A DNA stretch of 6,665 nucleotides, taken from contig QIGP01000163.1 in assembly GCA_003228965.1 (NCBI GenBank), positions 1 through 6,665 of the forward strand, read 5' to 3'. The position numbers and the translations under genes were made by a program. This document shows positions 1 to 5,526 of this stretch, in pieces. The notes beneath the pieces were generated by a model that had not been told where the DNA came from, searched no databases, and saw only the letters and a program-made list of their open reading frames with translations. Each line of letters opens with the position of its first letter. Position 1 is the stretch's first letter. This stretch comes from Gammaproteobacteria bacterium. GTDB lineage: Bacteria > Pseudomonadota > Gammaproteobacteria > Steroidobacterales > SZUA-146.

Positions 1-967
1 AAAGGGCACGAGCCAGCGGAGGCGCCGACAACAGCGGCACTCCATTCTCTTTGGCCAATTCTCTGATTCTGGCGGCTACCAAGTCTGCACCTTTGGCAAC
101 TACTCTCGGCGCTCCCATGCGGTCGGGGTTATAACTAAGCGCCACCGCAAAGTGTGTAGGGTTAGTGACAATCACATCTGCAAGCGGCACCTTATCCATC
201 ATGCGAGCGTTAGCCTGCTCCATCTGCATTTGACGAATACGCCCTTTCATTTCGGGATTACCGTCCGTTTCTTTCATTTCGTCACGAACTTCCTGACGCG
301 TCATACGCATTTGTTTCGCGTGCTGCCAAAGCTGAAAGGGCACATCTACCGCGGCGATAATTAACAACGGAAGGCTGAACATCAGGAGCCCTTTCATACC
401 AAGGATTGAGGCATGCGAGAATGCGGTTTTGAGCGGTTCCGTGCCCAGCGCCAGAAATTCGTTGGCGTTCTGCTTTAAGAACACCATGGCAAATCCACCC
501 ACAACGCTGAATTTGGCGAGCGCTTTGAGTAGCTCTACCAGACCATTGGCGCTAAACACGCGCTTGAGGCCTTTCAAAGGGTTTAGTTTCTCAGCCTTGA
601 ACGCTATCGCCTGAGTACTGAATGACCACCCACCCGTCATAGCCGGCGCGCAAATTGCAGCCACCATCACTACGCCGAAAAACGGCATAAGTGATGCCAA
701 ACCCTTGGCAATTGCTTCGCCAAATACGGCAACCGGTGCCTTGGGGTCGAATATATCGGCGCGGTCGAAACTGAGGCCTCGTGTAAGTGCCTCCAATATG
801 TCTGCCGCAATGGCCTCGCCAAATACGAATAAGCCACCAGCAGATGCGAGCATTACGGCCGCAGTACTAAGTTCACGAGACCTCGGTACCTGACCTTTTT
901 TACGCGCGTCGGCCAGACGCTTCTGCGTCGCTTGTTCTGTCTTTTCTTGTCCGCTGCTCTCACTCAT
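1..967 (-). CDS. flhB: Flagellar export apparatus protein FlhB (3' end cut by window)
   Basis: FlhB is the inner-membrane subunit of the flagellar type III export gate; its cytoplasmic C-terminal domain sets substrate specificity. 322 codons are visible, open at the left edge; the family is usually about 350-380 residues, so roughly the last 55 are missing. The N-terminus (MSESSGQEKTEQATQKR) has the typical charged export-gate opening. Hydrophobic stretches lie near residues 35-58, 88-108, 145-165 and 187-207, followed by a charged linker. The self-cleavage site NPTH is at residues 269-272, the same numbering as in Salmonella FlhB, where cleavage falls between N and P. The visible end, APPLARAL (315-322), is the conserved C-domain segment. 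The start ATG overlaps the fliR stop in ATGA. I see no clear Shine-Dalgarno, so coupling to fliR translation is likely (inference). Confidence 0.97.
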   Translation of the reverse strand, partial: MSESSGQEKTEQATQKRLADARKKGQVPRSRELSTAAVMLASAGGLFVFGEAIAADILEALTRGLSFDRADIFDPKAPVAVFGEAIAKGLASLMPFFGVVMVAAICAPAMTGGWSFSTQAIAFKAEKLNPLKGLKRVFSANGLVELLKALAKFSVVGGFAMVFLKQNANEFLALGTEPLKTAFSHASILGMKGLLMFSLPLLIIAAVDVPFQLWQHAKQMRMTRQEVRDEMKETDGNPEMKGRIRQMQMEQANARMMDKVPLADVIVTNPTHFAVALSYNPDRMGAPRVVAKGADLVAARIRELAKENGVPLLSAPPLARAL

Positions 968-1764
968 GGCACAAGTATTCTTGCTGAGTGTTCAAACGCT
1001 GTATACATGAGGCTAATGAACACCTTGATAATGTTCGGAACACTAACCATTAGAATGACAAAGCCCAACGCCATGGTGATGGGAAAGCCGACCGCAAACA
1101 GGTTAAGCGTCGGTGCTGCCCGGCTGATGACACCAAACGCTAGGTTTACGATCATCAAGGCAACCATGGCAGGAAGCGCAATTTTTACTGCGCCAGCATA
1201 AATACTGCTGCCCAGGTAGACCAGTTGATTAATACCTCGCAGCTGAAGACCTGACTCGCTAACAGGCAAAAGCTCGAAGCTTCTGGCCAAGGTATCGATA
1301 ATCAAGATGTGACCGTCAATCGCAAGAAACGCTAACGTTGCCAATACCATGAAGTATTGACTGACCACGGGCACGTTTACCCCTCTGGTAGGATCGACCG
1401 CTATAGCAAAGCCCAAGCCCATACTCATGGCTGCAGCTTGCCCACCCAGAATCAAAGCGTCGAATACCATTTGAAGCGCGAACCCCATGCCAATACCTAT
1501 GACCAACTGTTGAATTGTGATCAGTCCGCCGGAGACACTAAGAGGATTTACAGGTGGCGAAGGTGGAATCAGAGGAACCAGAATCAGGGTCAAGGTGATC
1601 GACAAGAGAATACGAATTCGGGGTAGCACCATAGATGCGCTGAACACGGGTGCTACCATGATCATTCCGAGAATGCGTACGAACGGCCAGAAGTAAACGC
1701 CGATCAGCGCCTGCAAATCGATACTGTCTATCTTCACGTACTGTCCGTTCACGATATCGAGCAT
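964..1764 (-). CDS. fliR: Flagellar export gate protein FliR
   Basis: FliR is a polytopic inner-membrane protein that assembles with FliP and FliQ into the core export channel. At 266 residues it matches the usual length of about 260. Several hydrophobic segments are visible (roughly residues 25-43, 50-66, 82-103, 131-150, 195-213 and 222-243). The family signature GVISRAAPTLNLFAVGFP is at residues 211-228. The ATG at 1764 lies 16 nt after the fliQ stop and has a GGGAG Shine-Dalgarno about 10 nt upstream, the clearest sign of independent initiation among the membrane genes here. The stop overlaps the flhB start by 4 bases. No frameshift or missing block is apparent. Confidence 0.96.
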   Translation of the reverse strand: MLDIVNGQYVKIDSIDLQALIGVYFWPFVRILGMIMVAPVFSASMVLPRIRILLSITLTLILVPLIPPSPPVNPLSVSGGLITIQQLVIGIGMGFALQMVFDALILGGQAAAMSMGLGFAIAVDPTRGVNVPVVSQYFMVLATLAFLAIDGHILIIDTLARSFELLPVSESGLQLRGINQLVYLGSSIYAGAVKIALPAMVALMIVNLAFGVISRAAPTLNLFAVGFPITMALGFVILMVSVPNIIKVFISLMYTAFEHSARILVP

Positions 1765-1780
1765 GCGTCAAATGCTCCCG

Positions 1781-2050
1781 CTATCCGATCAAAGACGGAA
1801 TGGCGTTGTACAGCTGGCGCGTGAAGTCGAGCATCTTGTTCATCATCCAGGAACCACCAACGGCAAGCGCTGTGGCCAACACCAACAGTTTTGGGATGAA
1901 GCTCAAGGTCATTTCATTAATTTGGGTTGCCGCCTGAATCATGCCTACAAACAAACCTACAGCAAGTGCCGACAGCAACATTGGAGCGGCAATGATGACC
2001 GTTAACGCGAGCGCGTTTTGGCCAATGGTCATGACAGTTTCAGGAGTCAT
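1781..2050 (-). CDS. fliQ: Flagellar export gate protein FliQ
   Basis: FliQ is a small two-helix inner-membrane protein, a subunit of the FliPQR export gate. The open frame extends upstream to 2101, but I place the start at the ATG at 2050. This gives 89 residues, the family's standard length, beginning MTPETVM as in enteric FliQ (MTPESVM). The longer version would add 17 residues overlapping the fliP end with no family resemblance. Hydrophobic helices lie near residues 12-37 and 52-70, separated by the highly conserved QAATQINEMTLSFIPK (39-54). The gene begins 5 nt after the fliP stop. Upstream sequence shows no recognisable Shine-Dalgarno, so re-initiation by ribosomes finishing fliP is plausible (inference). 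An ATG six codons further in is a less likely start. Confidence 0.95.
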   Translation of the reverse strand: MTPETVMTIGQNALALTVIIAAPMLLSALAVGLFVGMIQAATQINEMTLSFIPKLLVLATALAVGGSWMMNKMLDFTRQLYNAIPSLIG

Positions 2051-2055
2051 TAGCG

Positions 2056-2790
2056 TTAAGCGAAGAAGCTGGCAGCCAAGGTGCCAACAACAAGCGCCCA
2101 CCCGTCAACCAGCACAAACAACATTAGTTTAAAAGGAAGCGATATAAGCATTGGCGACAACATCATCATACCCATCGACATAAGTACGCTTGACACAACA
2201 AGGTCGATGATCAGAAATGGAATAAACATCAAAAAGCCAATTTGAAAAGCTGTTTTGAGTTCACTGATGATAAAACTGGGAATAAGCAAGGTCATTGGGA
2301 CATCGGCTGGAGACGCCATTTCAGGAGTCCGTGCAATACCGGACAACAGAGCAAGATCGCTCTCTCGGGTCTGCGAGAGCATGAACTCCCGTAGAGGGGT
2401 GCTCGCCGCAGCGACGGCTGCCTCAAATTCGATTTCACCAGCAGAGTAAGGCTGAATGGCCTCATCGTTAATTTGCTGCAGCACAGGACCCATGATGAAC
2501 AACGTTAGAAACAATGCGACACCAATCAACACCTGATTCGGTGGAGTCTGGGCTGTACCGAGAGCCTGTCTTAAAATTGAAAGCACAATTATGATGCGTG
2601 TAAACGACGTCATCGCGAGCACTAGTGCTGGCAATACCGTTAGCACGGTCATCAGCAATAAAACTTGAATACTCAAGGTGTAAGATTGACCACCATTGCC
2701 ATCCGGGCTTGCCGAAATTGTAGGCAGCCCTTCTGCCCATGCGTCGGCGCCTGATACGAGTAACAATATGACAAACAGAAGTTTCATCAT
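2056..2790 (-). CDS. fliP: Flagellar export gate protein FliP
   Basis: FliP forms the pentameric core of the FliPQR export gate in the inner membrane. At 244 residues it matches the family (about 245). It is one of the few flagellar membrane proteins made with a cleavable signal peptide, visible here as MMKLLFVILLLVSGADAWA with likely cleavage after A19. Further hydrophobic segments lie near 41-60, 87-104, 182-203 and 218-243. Family hallmarks include TSFTRIIIVLSILRQALGT (61-79), the PFLIIDLVVSSVLMSMGMMM region (191-210) and FVLVDGWALVVGTL (225-238). The start overlaps the fliO stop, and a second ATG follows directly. An AAAGG Shine-Dalgarno about 9 nt upstream favours the first ATG. FliQ begins 5 nt after the stop. 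Confidence 0.97.
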   Translation of the reverse strand: MMKLLFVILLLVSGADAWAEGLPTISASPDGNGGQSYTLSIQVLLLMTVLTVLPALVLAMTSFTRIIIVLSILRQALGTAQTPPNQVLIGVALFLTLFIMGPVLQQINDEAIQPYSAGEIEFEAAVAAASTPLREFMLSQTRESDLALLSGIARTPEMASPADVPMTLLIPSFIISELKTAFQIGFLMFIPFLIIDLVVSSVLMSMGMMMLSPMLISLPFKLMLFVLVDGWALVVGTLAASFFA

Positions 2791-3245
2791 GTCTGCGCAC
2801 CTTTGAGTGAACGCACCAGTTTGTCGCGGAATGACTCTTGTTCCTCCGAAACCACTCTTAAGGGAGCATTTAACACGTGCAGTGTGCTGATACCCGCGCT
2901 ACTTGCCCCAACCAATATCTGTTCGTCGCCAACCTCGATAACTATAATTCGCTCTTTCGGTCCGAGCGGTAACGATGCGGTAACCTTTAGCTGACCCGCG
3001 GCCGGCTGATCCATGCCTTGAAAACGTTTGAATAACCAGGCGAGTACGACAATTGCGACCAGTACAAGTCCAAGATTTAAAGTCACTTCGATAAGACTGG
3101 CGCTAACCCCAAACGAGTCTGGCAATGGTGGCGCTTGCATTTGCGCAGATTTCAAACCAAGCGGAGTCGCACAGGCGCAGACCAGAACGAAAGCACTGAC
3201 CACCGCAAAAACCGGTTTCAGTACAATGTCGCACCAGCTTTTCAC
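2787..3245 (-). CDS. fliO: Flagellar biosynthesis protein FliO (GTG start)
   Basis: FliO is a membrane protein that helps the FliP ring assemble; it is poorly conserved, and assignment rests on both position and architecture. The 152-residue product has a hydrophobic N-terminal stretch (residues 10-29, resembling an uncleaved or cleaved signal), a strong transmembrane helix at 51-72 followed by KRF, then a soluble domain with the FliO-typical LKVTASLPLGPKERIIVIEVGDEQILVG pattern spread over 86-113. The start is GTG at 3245, forming a GTGA overlap with the fliN stop, preceded by GGGGA about 9 nt upstream. No ATG start would keep the N-terminal hydrophobic segment. Two cysteines in VCAC (22-25) vaguely resemble a lipobox. 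The stop overlaps fliP. Confidence 0.9.
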   Translation of the reverse strand: MKSWCDIVLKPVFAVVSAFVLVCACATPLGLKSAQMQAPPLPDSFGVSASLIEVTLNLGLVLVAIVVLAWLFKRFQGMDQPAAGQLKVTASLPLGPKERIIVIEVGDEQILVGASSAGISTLHVLNAPLRVVSEEQESFRDKLVRSLKGAQT

Positions 3246-3652
3246 TTTACTGTTTCCCCGCTTTTCAAATTTCGAATGCGTTCGCTTGGACTAACTACAT
3301 CAATCAACCGAATACCAAAGTTATCGTCGACTACGACAATCTCTGCCGTTGCTACAAGAGTGCCGTTGACCAACAGGTCCATCGGTTCTTCGGCTGGCCG
3401 TTCAAGTTCCACGACAGAACCTTGATTGAGGCGTAACAAATCACGAATAGTCATTTTTGTGCGCCCCACTTCAAGAGCCAGAGTCACTGGAACGTCCAGA
3501 ATGACGGACAAGTCCACTTCGTCGTTTGACGGGGCTGCACCGCTGTCTGACAGTTCGTCAAATTGAGCGGGCGCTACCGCAGCCGGTGCTATCGCTTCAG
3601 GTGCAGCGTTAGTCGACTCAGTATTGGTTTGCTCTTCTGTTTCCGTACTCAT
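3242..3652 (-). CDS. fliN: Flagellar motor switch protein FliN
   Basis: FliN is the most abundant C-ring component; with FliM it forms the lower switch ring and binds FliH-cargo for export. The 136-residue protein has a low-complexity, acidic and Ala/Pro-rich N-terminal extension (residues 1-45), followed by one SpoA-type domain (about 47-125). That domain carries LDVPVTLALEVGRTKMTIRD (52-71), then LNQGSVVELERPAEEPMDLLVNG (75-97) and NFGIRLIDVVS (111-121), all standard FliN wording. An extended N-terminus of this size is common in Pseudomonas/Vibrio-type FliN. The ATG start overlaps the fliM stop (ATGA) and has a GAGG Shine-Dalgarno 7 nt upstream, the best-spaced site in the operon. This fits the higher FliN stoichiometry in the ring (inference). 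Confidence 0.97.
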   Translation of the reverse strand: MSTETEEQTNTESTNAAPEAIAPAAVAPAQFDELSDSGAAPSNDEVDLSVILDVPVTLALEVGRTKMTIRDLLRLNQGSVVELERPAEEPMDLLVNGTLVATAEIVVVDDNFGIRLIDVVSPSERIRNLKSGETVK

Positions 3653-4665
3653 TTCAGTGCCTCGTTAGAATGTAAATCCTGCTGTTCTGGAACGGCCCGT
3701 CCGGCAATGCACACAGCGTCCATGCCGCGTGACTTACCAAAGCGCCCGAAAAGTACCGGAGTCTTGTCAACCTGAAGTTCGATACTGGACGGCAAGTCGA
3801 CTGGCAAAATATCTCCAGGGGACAAGCTCAACAGCTGGCGTAAGGTCAAGGGGATTTCGCACAGATTACCGTGCAATGTTACCGGTACTTTTCTTAGAGA
3901 CTGTCGCATCATTCGTTGAAAACGTTCACGTTCCGAAAGGCCTCCCTGGCCACTGGCCTCGAGCTTGGCACGCACCGGTTCCAACATGCTCAAGGGCATT
4001 GCGATGTGACAATCATTGACCGATCCGGTCATGTTGATGCCAAGTTTTACAATCAGCATGGCTTCGGAAGCCGCAGCTACCGTTACCATGGTCGGGTCAG
4101 TTTCAAACCCTTTATAGTCAAACGTAATTTCTGTAACGGCAGTCCATGATTCTGAAAGTTTTTTGAGCATCAAATCCAACAATTTTCGAGACATTACAAT
4201 CTCCGAAGGGGTAATCTCTCGCTCGATATCGTTGTCCTCGGACGACATTGCAGGCTCTCCTGCTCCACCAAAGTAGTTATCGACAAAGTCGTATATGAGT
4301 GCGGCATCGATGACAAACAGCGCCGTGCCAGGCAGCTCTTTCGCTGTGACCGTATGAATGCATATGGGCTTTTCCAGCGTGGCGAAATATTCGTCGTAAC
4401 GGTGACGACGAATACTTTCTAATTCGACGACAACGTCCCTGCGCAACAATTCGAAAAGACTTGACTGCAAATGGCGGGAGGTTCGAGTGTAAATATTTAC
4501 CAACGATGCCGGGCAGTAACTGGACACATTGCTGCTCGATTTATATTCGAATGCAGTAACTTCACCTTTGGCCTTAACACCGCCATTGGTGGCAACAACT
4601 CCGTCGGCTACACCCGTCAACAGGGCGCCTACTTCGTCTTTTGACAAGACTTCGTTTTCGCTCAT
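3649..4665 (-). CDS. fliM: Flagellar motor switch protein FliM
   Basis: FliM is the C-ring protein that receives phosphorylated CheY and transmits the switch to FliG. The 338-residue length is normal. Domains in order: an N-terminal CheY-binding segment LSKDEVGALL (7-16), matching the usual LSxxEIDALL pattern except for Gly where Asp or Asn is common; a linker (17-40); the CheC-like middle domain with the FliG-contact motif YFGGAG (131-136); and a C-terminal SpoA domain (about 250-325) with LSPGDILPVDLP (281-292), through which it contacts FliN. The start lies 2 nt after the fliL stop with no obvious Shine-Dalgarno, and the stop overlaps fliN. The intact CheY-binding peptide implies a chemotaxis-controlled flagellum (inference). 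Confidence 0.98.
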   Translation of the reverse strand: MSENEVLSKDEVGALLTGVADGVVATNGGVKAKGEVTAFEYKSSSNVSSYCPASLVNIYTRTSRHLQSSLFELLRRDVVVELESIRRHRYDEYFATLEKPICIHTVTAKELPGTALFVIDAALIYDFVDNYFGGAGEPAMSSEDNDIEREITPSEIVMSRKLLDLMLKKLSESWTAVTEITFDYKGFETDPTMVTVAAASEAMLIVKLGINMTGSVNDCHIAMPLSMLEPVRAKLEASGQGGLSERERFQRMMRQSLRKVPVTLHGNLCEIPLTLRQLLSLSPGDILPVDLPSSIELQVDKTPVLFGRFGKSRGMDAVCIAGRAVPEQQDLHSNEALK

Positions 4666-4667
4666 CT

Positions 4668-5213
4668 TTACTGAACTACGAACGATGTAAAGTAAACGCC
4701 TTCAATTGCATTTGGCCCGTGGTACTGTTTAAGTACACGTTCAATTTCTTCAGCTGCAATTTCCTGGAGAGCTTCCACTCCTTGCGGACTTGAAACGAGA
4801 TCGAAGTCTACTTCCTGAAAAAGCTTTAAGAGATTGTTTCTAATGATCGGGTGATATTGTTCCACGCCTTCGACTACCGTTTCCTCGCGTGACATCACTT
4901 CTATAGTTAGCTTGAGGTAGCGCGATTTTCCGTTATTGGTCAGGGCCACCAACATGTCGGGATATAGCTTGAAGAAAAAAGCAGGCATCCCTGCCTTACC
5001 GCTCGCCACCGCCTCCTCACCGTCAGCGCCCTCTTCTCCTTCCATGCCCTCGGCCATTTCAGCTTTTCCGCCAATGGAAATTACGCCAAAGAAATTGAGT
5101 GCGCCGATGGCAATACCGGCCGTTACAAGAGACAACACCAGCGGCATCATCAGCTTCTTGATCATTGACGGTTTTTGCTCTTCGCCACCGTCTTTAGTTT
5201 CATCATCTGCCAT
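4668..5213 (-). CDS. fliL: Flagellar basal body-associated protein FliL
   Basis: FliL is a single-pass inner-membrane protein that rings the stator units and supports motor torque. The 181-residue protein shows a short charged cytoplasmic N-terminus, one membrane helix (about 22-44), a Glu/Gly-rich acidic linker (54-68), and a periplasmic domain. That domain includes RYLKLTIEVMSRE (98-110), the conserved HPIIRNNLLKLFQE (121-134) and the family-typical C-terminus VYFTSFVVQ (173-181). The ATG at 5213 is the first gene downstream of a sigma-54-type promoter at 5251-5266, leaving a short leader. The Shine-Dalgarno is weak (GGA about 10 nt upstream). FliM starts 2 nt after its stop. No anomaly in length or domain content. 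Confidence 0.95.
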   Translation of the reverse strand: MADDETKDGGEEQKPSMIKKLMMPLVLSLVTAGIAIGALNFFGVISIGGKAEMAEGMEGEEGADGEEAVASGKAGMPAFFFKLYPDMLVALTNNGKSRYLKLTIEVMSREETVVEGVEQYHPIIRNNLLKLFQEVDFDLVSSPQGVEALQEIAAEEIERVLKQYHGPNAIEGVYFTSFVVQ

Positions 5214-5250
5214 TTCTGCGAATTCCGTAAGTTAACGATATTCGGTTCAA

Positions 5251-5266
5251 TGCAAACACCGTGCCA
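5251..5266 (-). promoter_or_regulatory. Sigma-54 (RpoN) -24/-12 promoter for the fliL operon
   Basis: Read on the minus strand the sequence is TGGCACG-GTGT-TTGCA, an exact match to the RpoN consensus TGGCACG-N4-TTGCW. The invariant GG and GC are separated by exactly 10 bases. Counting 12 bases from the GC places the start site near 5240, giving a leader of about 27 nt before the fliL ATG. In polar-flagellated gammaproteobacteria the fliL operon is a class II target of RpoN with FleQ/FlrA, so position and consensus agree. The start site itself is inferred. Confidence 0.92.
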
Positions 5267-5295
5267 CTTAAACAGTACGTATTTTTCTCTAGATT

Positions 5296-5308
5296 TATCA
5301 GTTAGATA
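5296..5308 (+). promoter_or_regulatory. Weak IHF-like site upstream of the sigma-54 promoter
   Basis: TATCAG-TTAG-ATA fits the IHF core WATCAR-N4-TTR with one mismatch, and an A/T-rich run (5281-5290) lies on the expected flank. It sits about 55-70 bases upstream of the predicted start, between the promoter and the candidate activator sites, where a DNA bend would bring an activator to RNA polymerase. IHF cores are degenerate and occur by chance in A/T-rich DNA, so this is a tentative call. Confidence 0.3.
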
Positions 5309-5343
5309 TGGTTTAGCCGATGATTCTACCCAAGCCTCTAAAC

Positions 5344-5357
5344 GTCAGCTTATTGAC
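5344..5357. promoter_or_regulatory. Candidate FleQ/FlrA binding box 1
   Basis: GTCAGCTTATTGAC contains perfect half-sites GTCA and TGAC separated by 6 bases. Its reverse complement agrees with the Pseudomonas FleQ box as I recall it (GTCaNTAAAtTGAC) at 12 of 14 positions. It is centred about 110 bases upstream of the predicted fliL operon start, a normal distance for an enhancer-binding activator of sigma-54. The match is by eye and no binding is shown. Confidence 0.5.
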
Positions 5358-5381
5358 AGAGTTTGCGTGGAGTCCTGAAGC

Positions 5382-5395
5382 GTCAGTAACTCGAC
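5382..5395. promoter_or_regulatory. Candidate FleQ/FlrA binding box 2
   Basis: GTCAGTAACTCGAC agrees with the recalled FleQ box GTCaNTAAAtTGAC at 12 of 14 positions, including the central TAA, but the right half-site is CGAC rather than TGAC. It is centred 38 bases from box 1 and about 148 bases upstream of the predicted start. Two similar boxes in one short intergenic stretch make a chance match less likely, but this one is the weaker palindrome. Confidence 0.4.
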
Positions 5396-5428
5396 GGCAC
5401 GAGATTCACAAGAAATACGAAGTCGCCA

Positions 5429-5463
5429 GGGCACCTCTAATGCCTAATGATTTAGAGGTGCCC
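5429..5463. repeat. Perfect 12-bp inverted repeat downstream of fliK
   Basis: GGGCACCTCTAA (5429-5440) and TTAGAGGTGCCC (5452-5463) are exact reverse complements separated by an 11-base loop. In the fliK transcript this would fold into a stable stem. No run of T follows it on either strand, so it is not a textbook intrinsic terminator. It may act as a 3' stabiliser, an imperfect terminator or a remnant of a dispersed palindromic element; the sequence alone does not decide. Confidence 0.75.
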
Positions 5464-5472
5464 ACTAAGCAT

Positions 5473-5496
5473 CCCTGGCGGCAAGATCCGCCAGGG
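5473..5496 (-). terminator. GC-rich hairpin 31 nt after the fliK stop, possible terminator
   Basis: CCCTGGCGG (5473-5481) and CCGCCAGGG (5488-5496) form a perfect 9-bp stem with a 6-base loop, eight of the nine pairs being G-C. Position just after the fliK stop suggests it ends or protects the fliK message before the fliL promoter. It lacks a downstream U-tract in the fliK direction (ATGCTTAG follows), so termination is uncertain. Confidence 0.4.
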
Positions 5497-5526
5497 CTTT
5501 ACAAATTTATCGAATACGGGGTTGTC

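Larger units (their letters stand above)
5424..5497. repeat. CGCCAGGGC direct repeat enclosing an inverted copy
   Basis: CGCCAGGGC occurs at 5424-5432 and again at 5489-5497, 65 bases apart, and the inverse CCCTGGCG lies between them at 5473-5480. The middle copy can pair with either flanking copy. Pairing with the left copy competes for the three G-C pairs at the base of the 12-bp stem. Two mutually exclusive folds are therefore possible in the fliK 3' transcript. Confidence 0.7.
5214..5526. other. Intergenic regulatory region between fliK and fliL
   Basis: This 313-base gap is the only long non-coding stretch in the window. Reading in the direction of transcription it holds a GC-rich hairpin and a 12-bp palindrome just after fliK, two FleQ-box-like palindromes, an A/T-rich segment with a weak IHF-like core, and a consensus sigma-54 promoter close to fliL. 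Open frames crossing it on the plus strand have no ribosome-binding site and run antisense into the fliK end, so I do not treat them as genes. Confidence 0.85.

Noticed and set aside
967..985. Plus-strand TGGCAC...TTGCT as a second sigma-54 promoter
   Set aside because: The GG-GC spacing is 13 instead of 10, it lies at the fliR/flhB junction pointing antisense, and no plus-strand gene follows.
932..1201. Plus-strand 89-codon open frame opposite flhB/fliR
   Set aside because: It lies antisense to two well-supported genes and is explained by their codon pattern.
2051..2101. 17-residue N-terminal extension of fliQ
   Set aside because: It overlaps the fliP end, lacks family resemblance, and the ATG at 2050 gives the exact standard FliQ length and N-terminus.
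5316..5323. GCCGATGA on the plus strand as a sigma-28 -10 element
   Set aside because: There is no TAAA at the expected distance upstream, and it points antisense into fliK.
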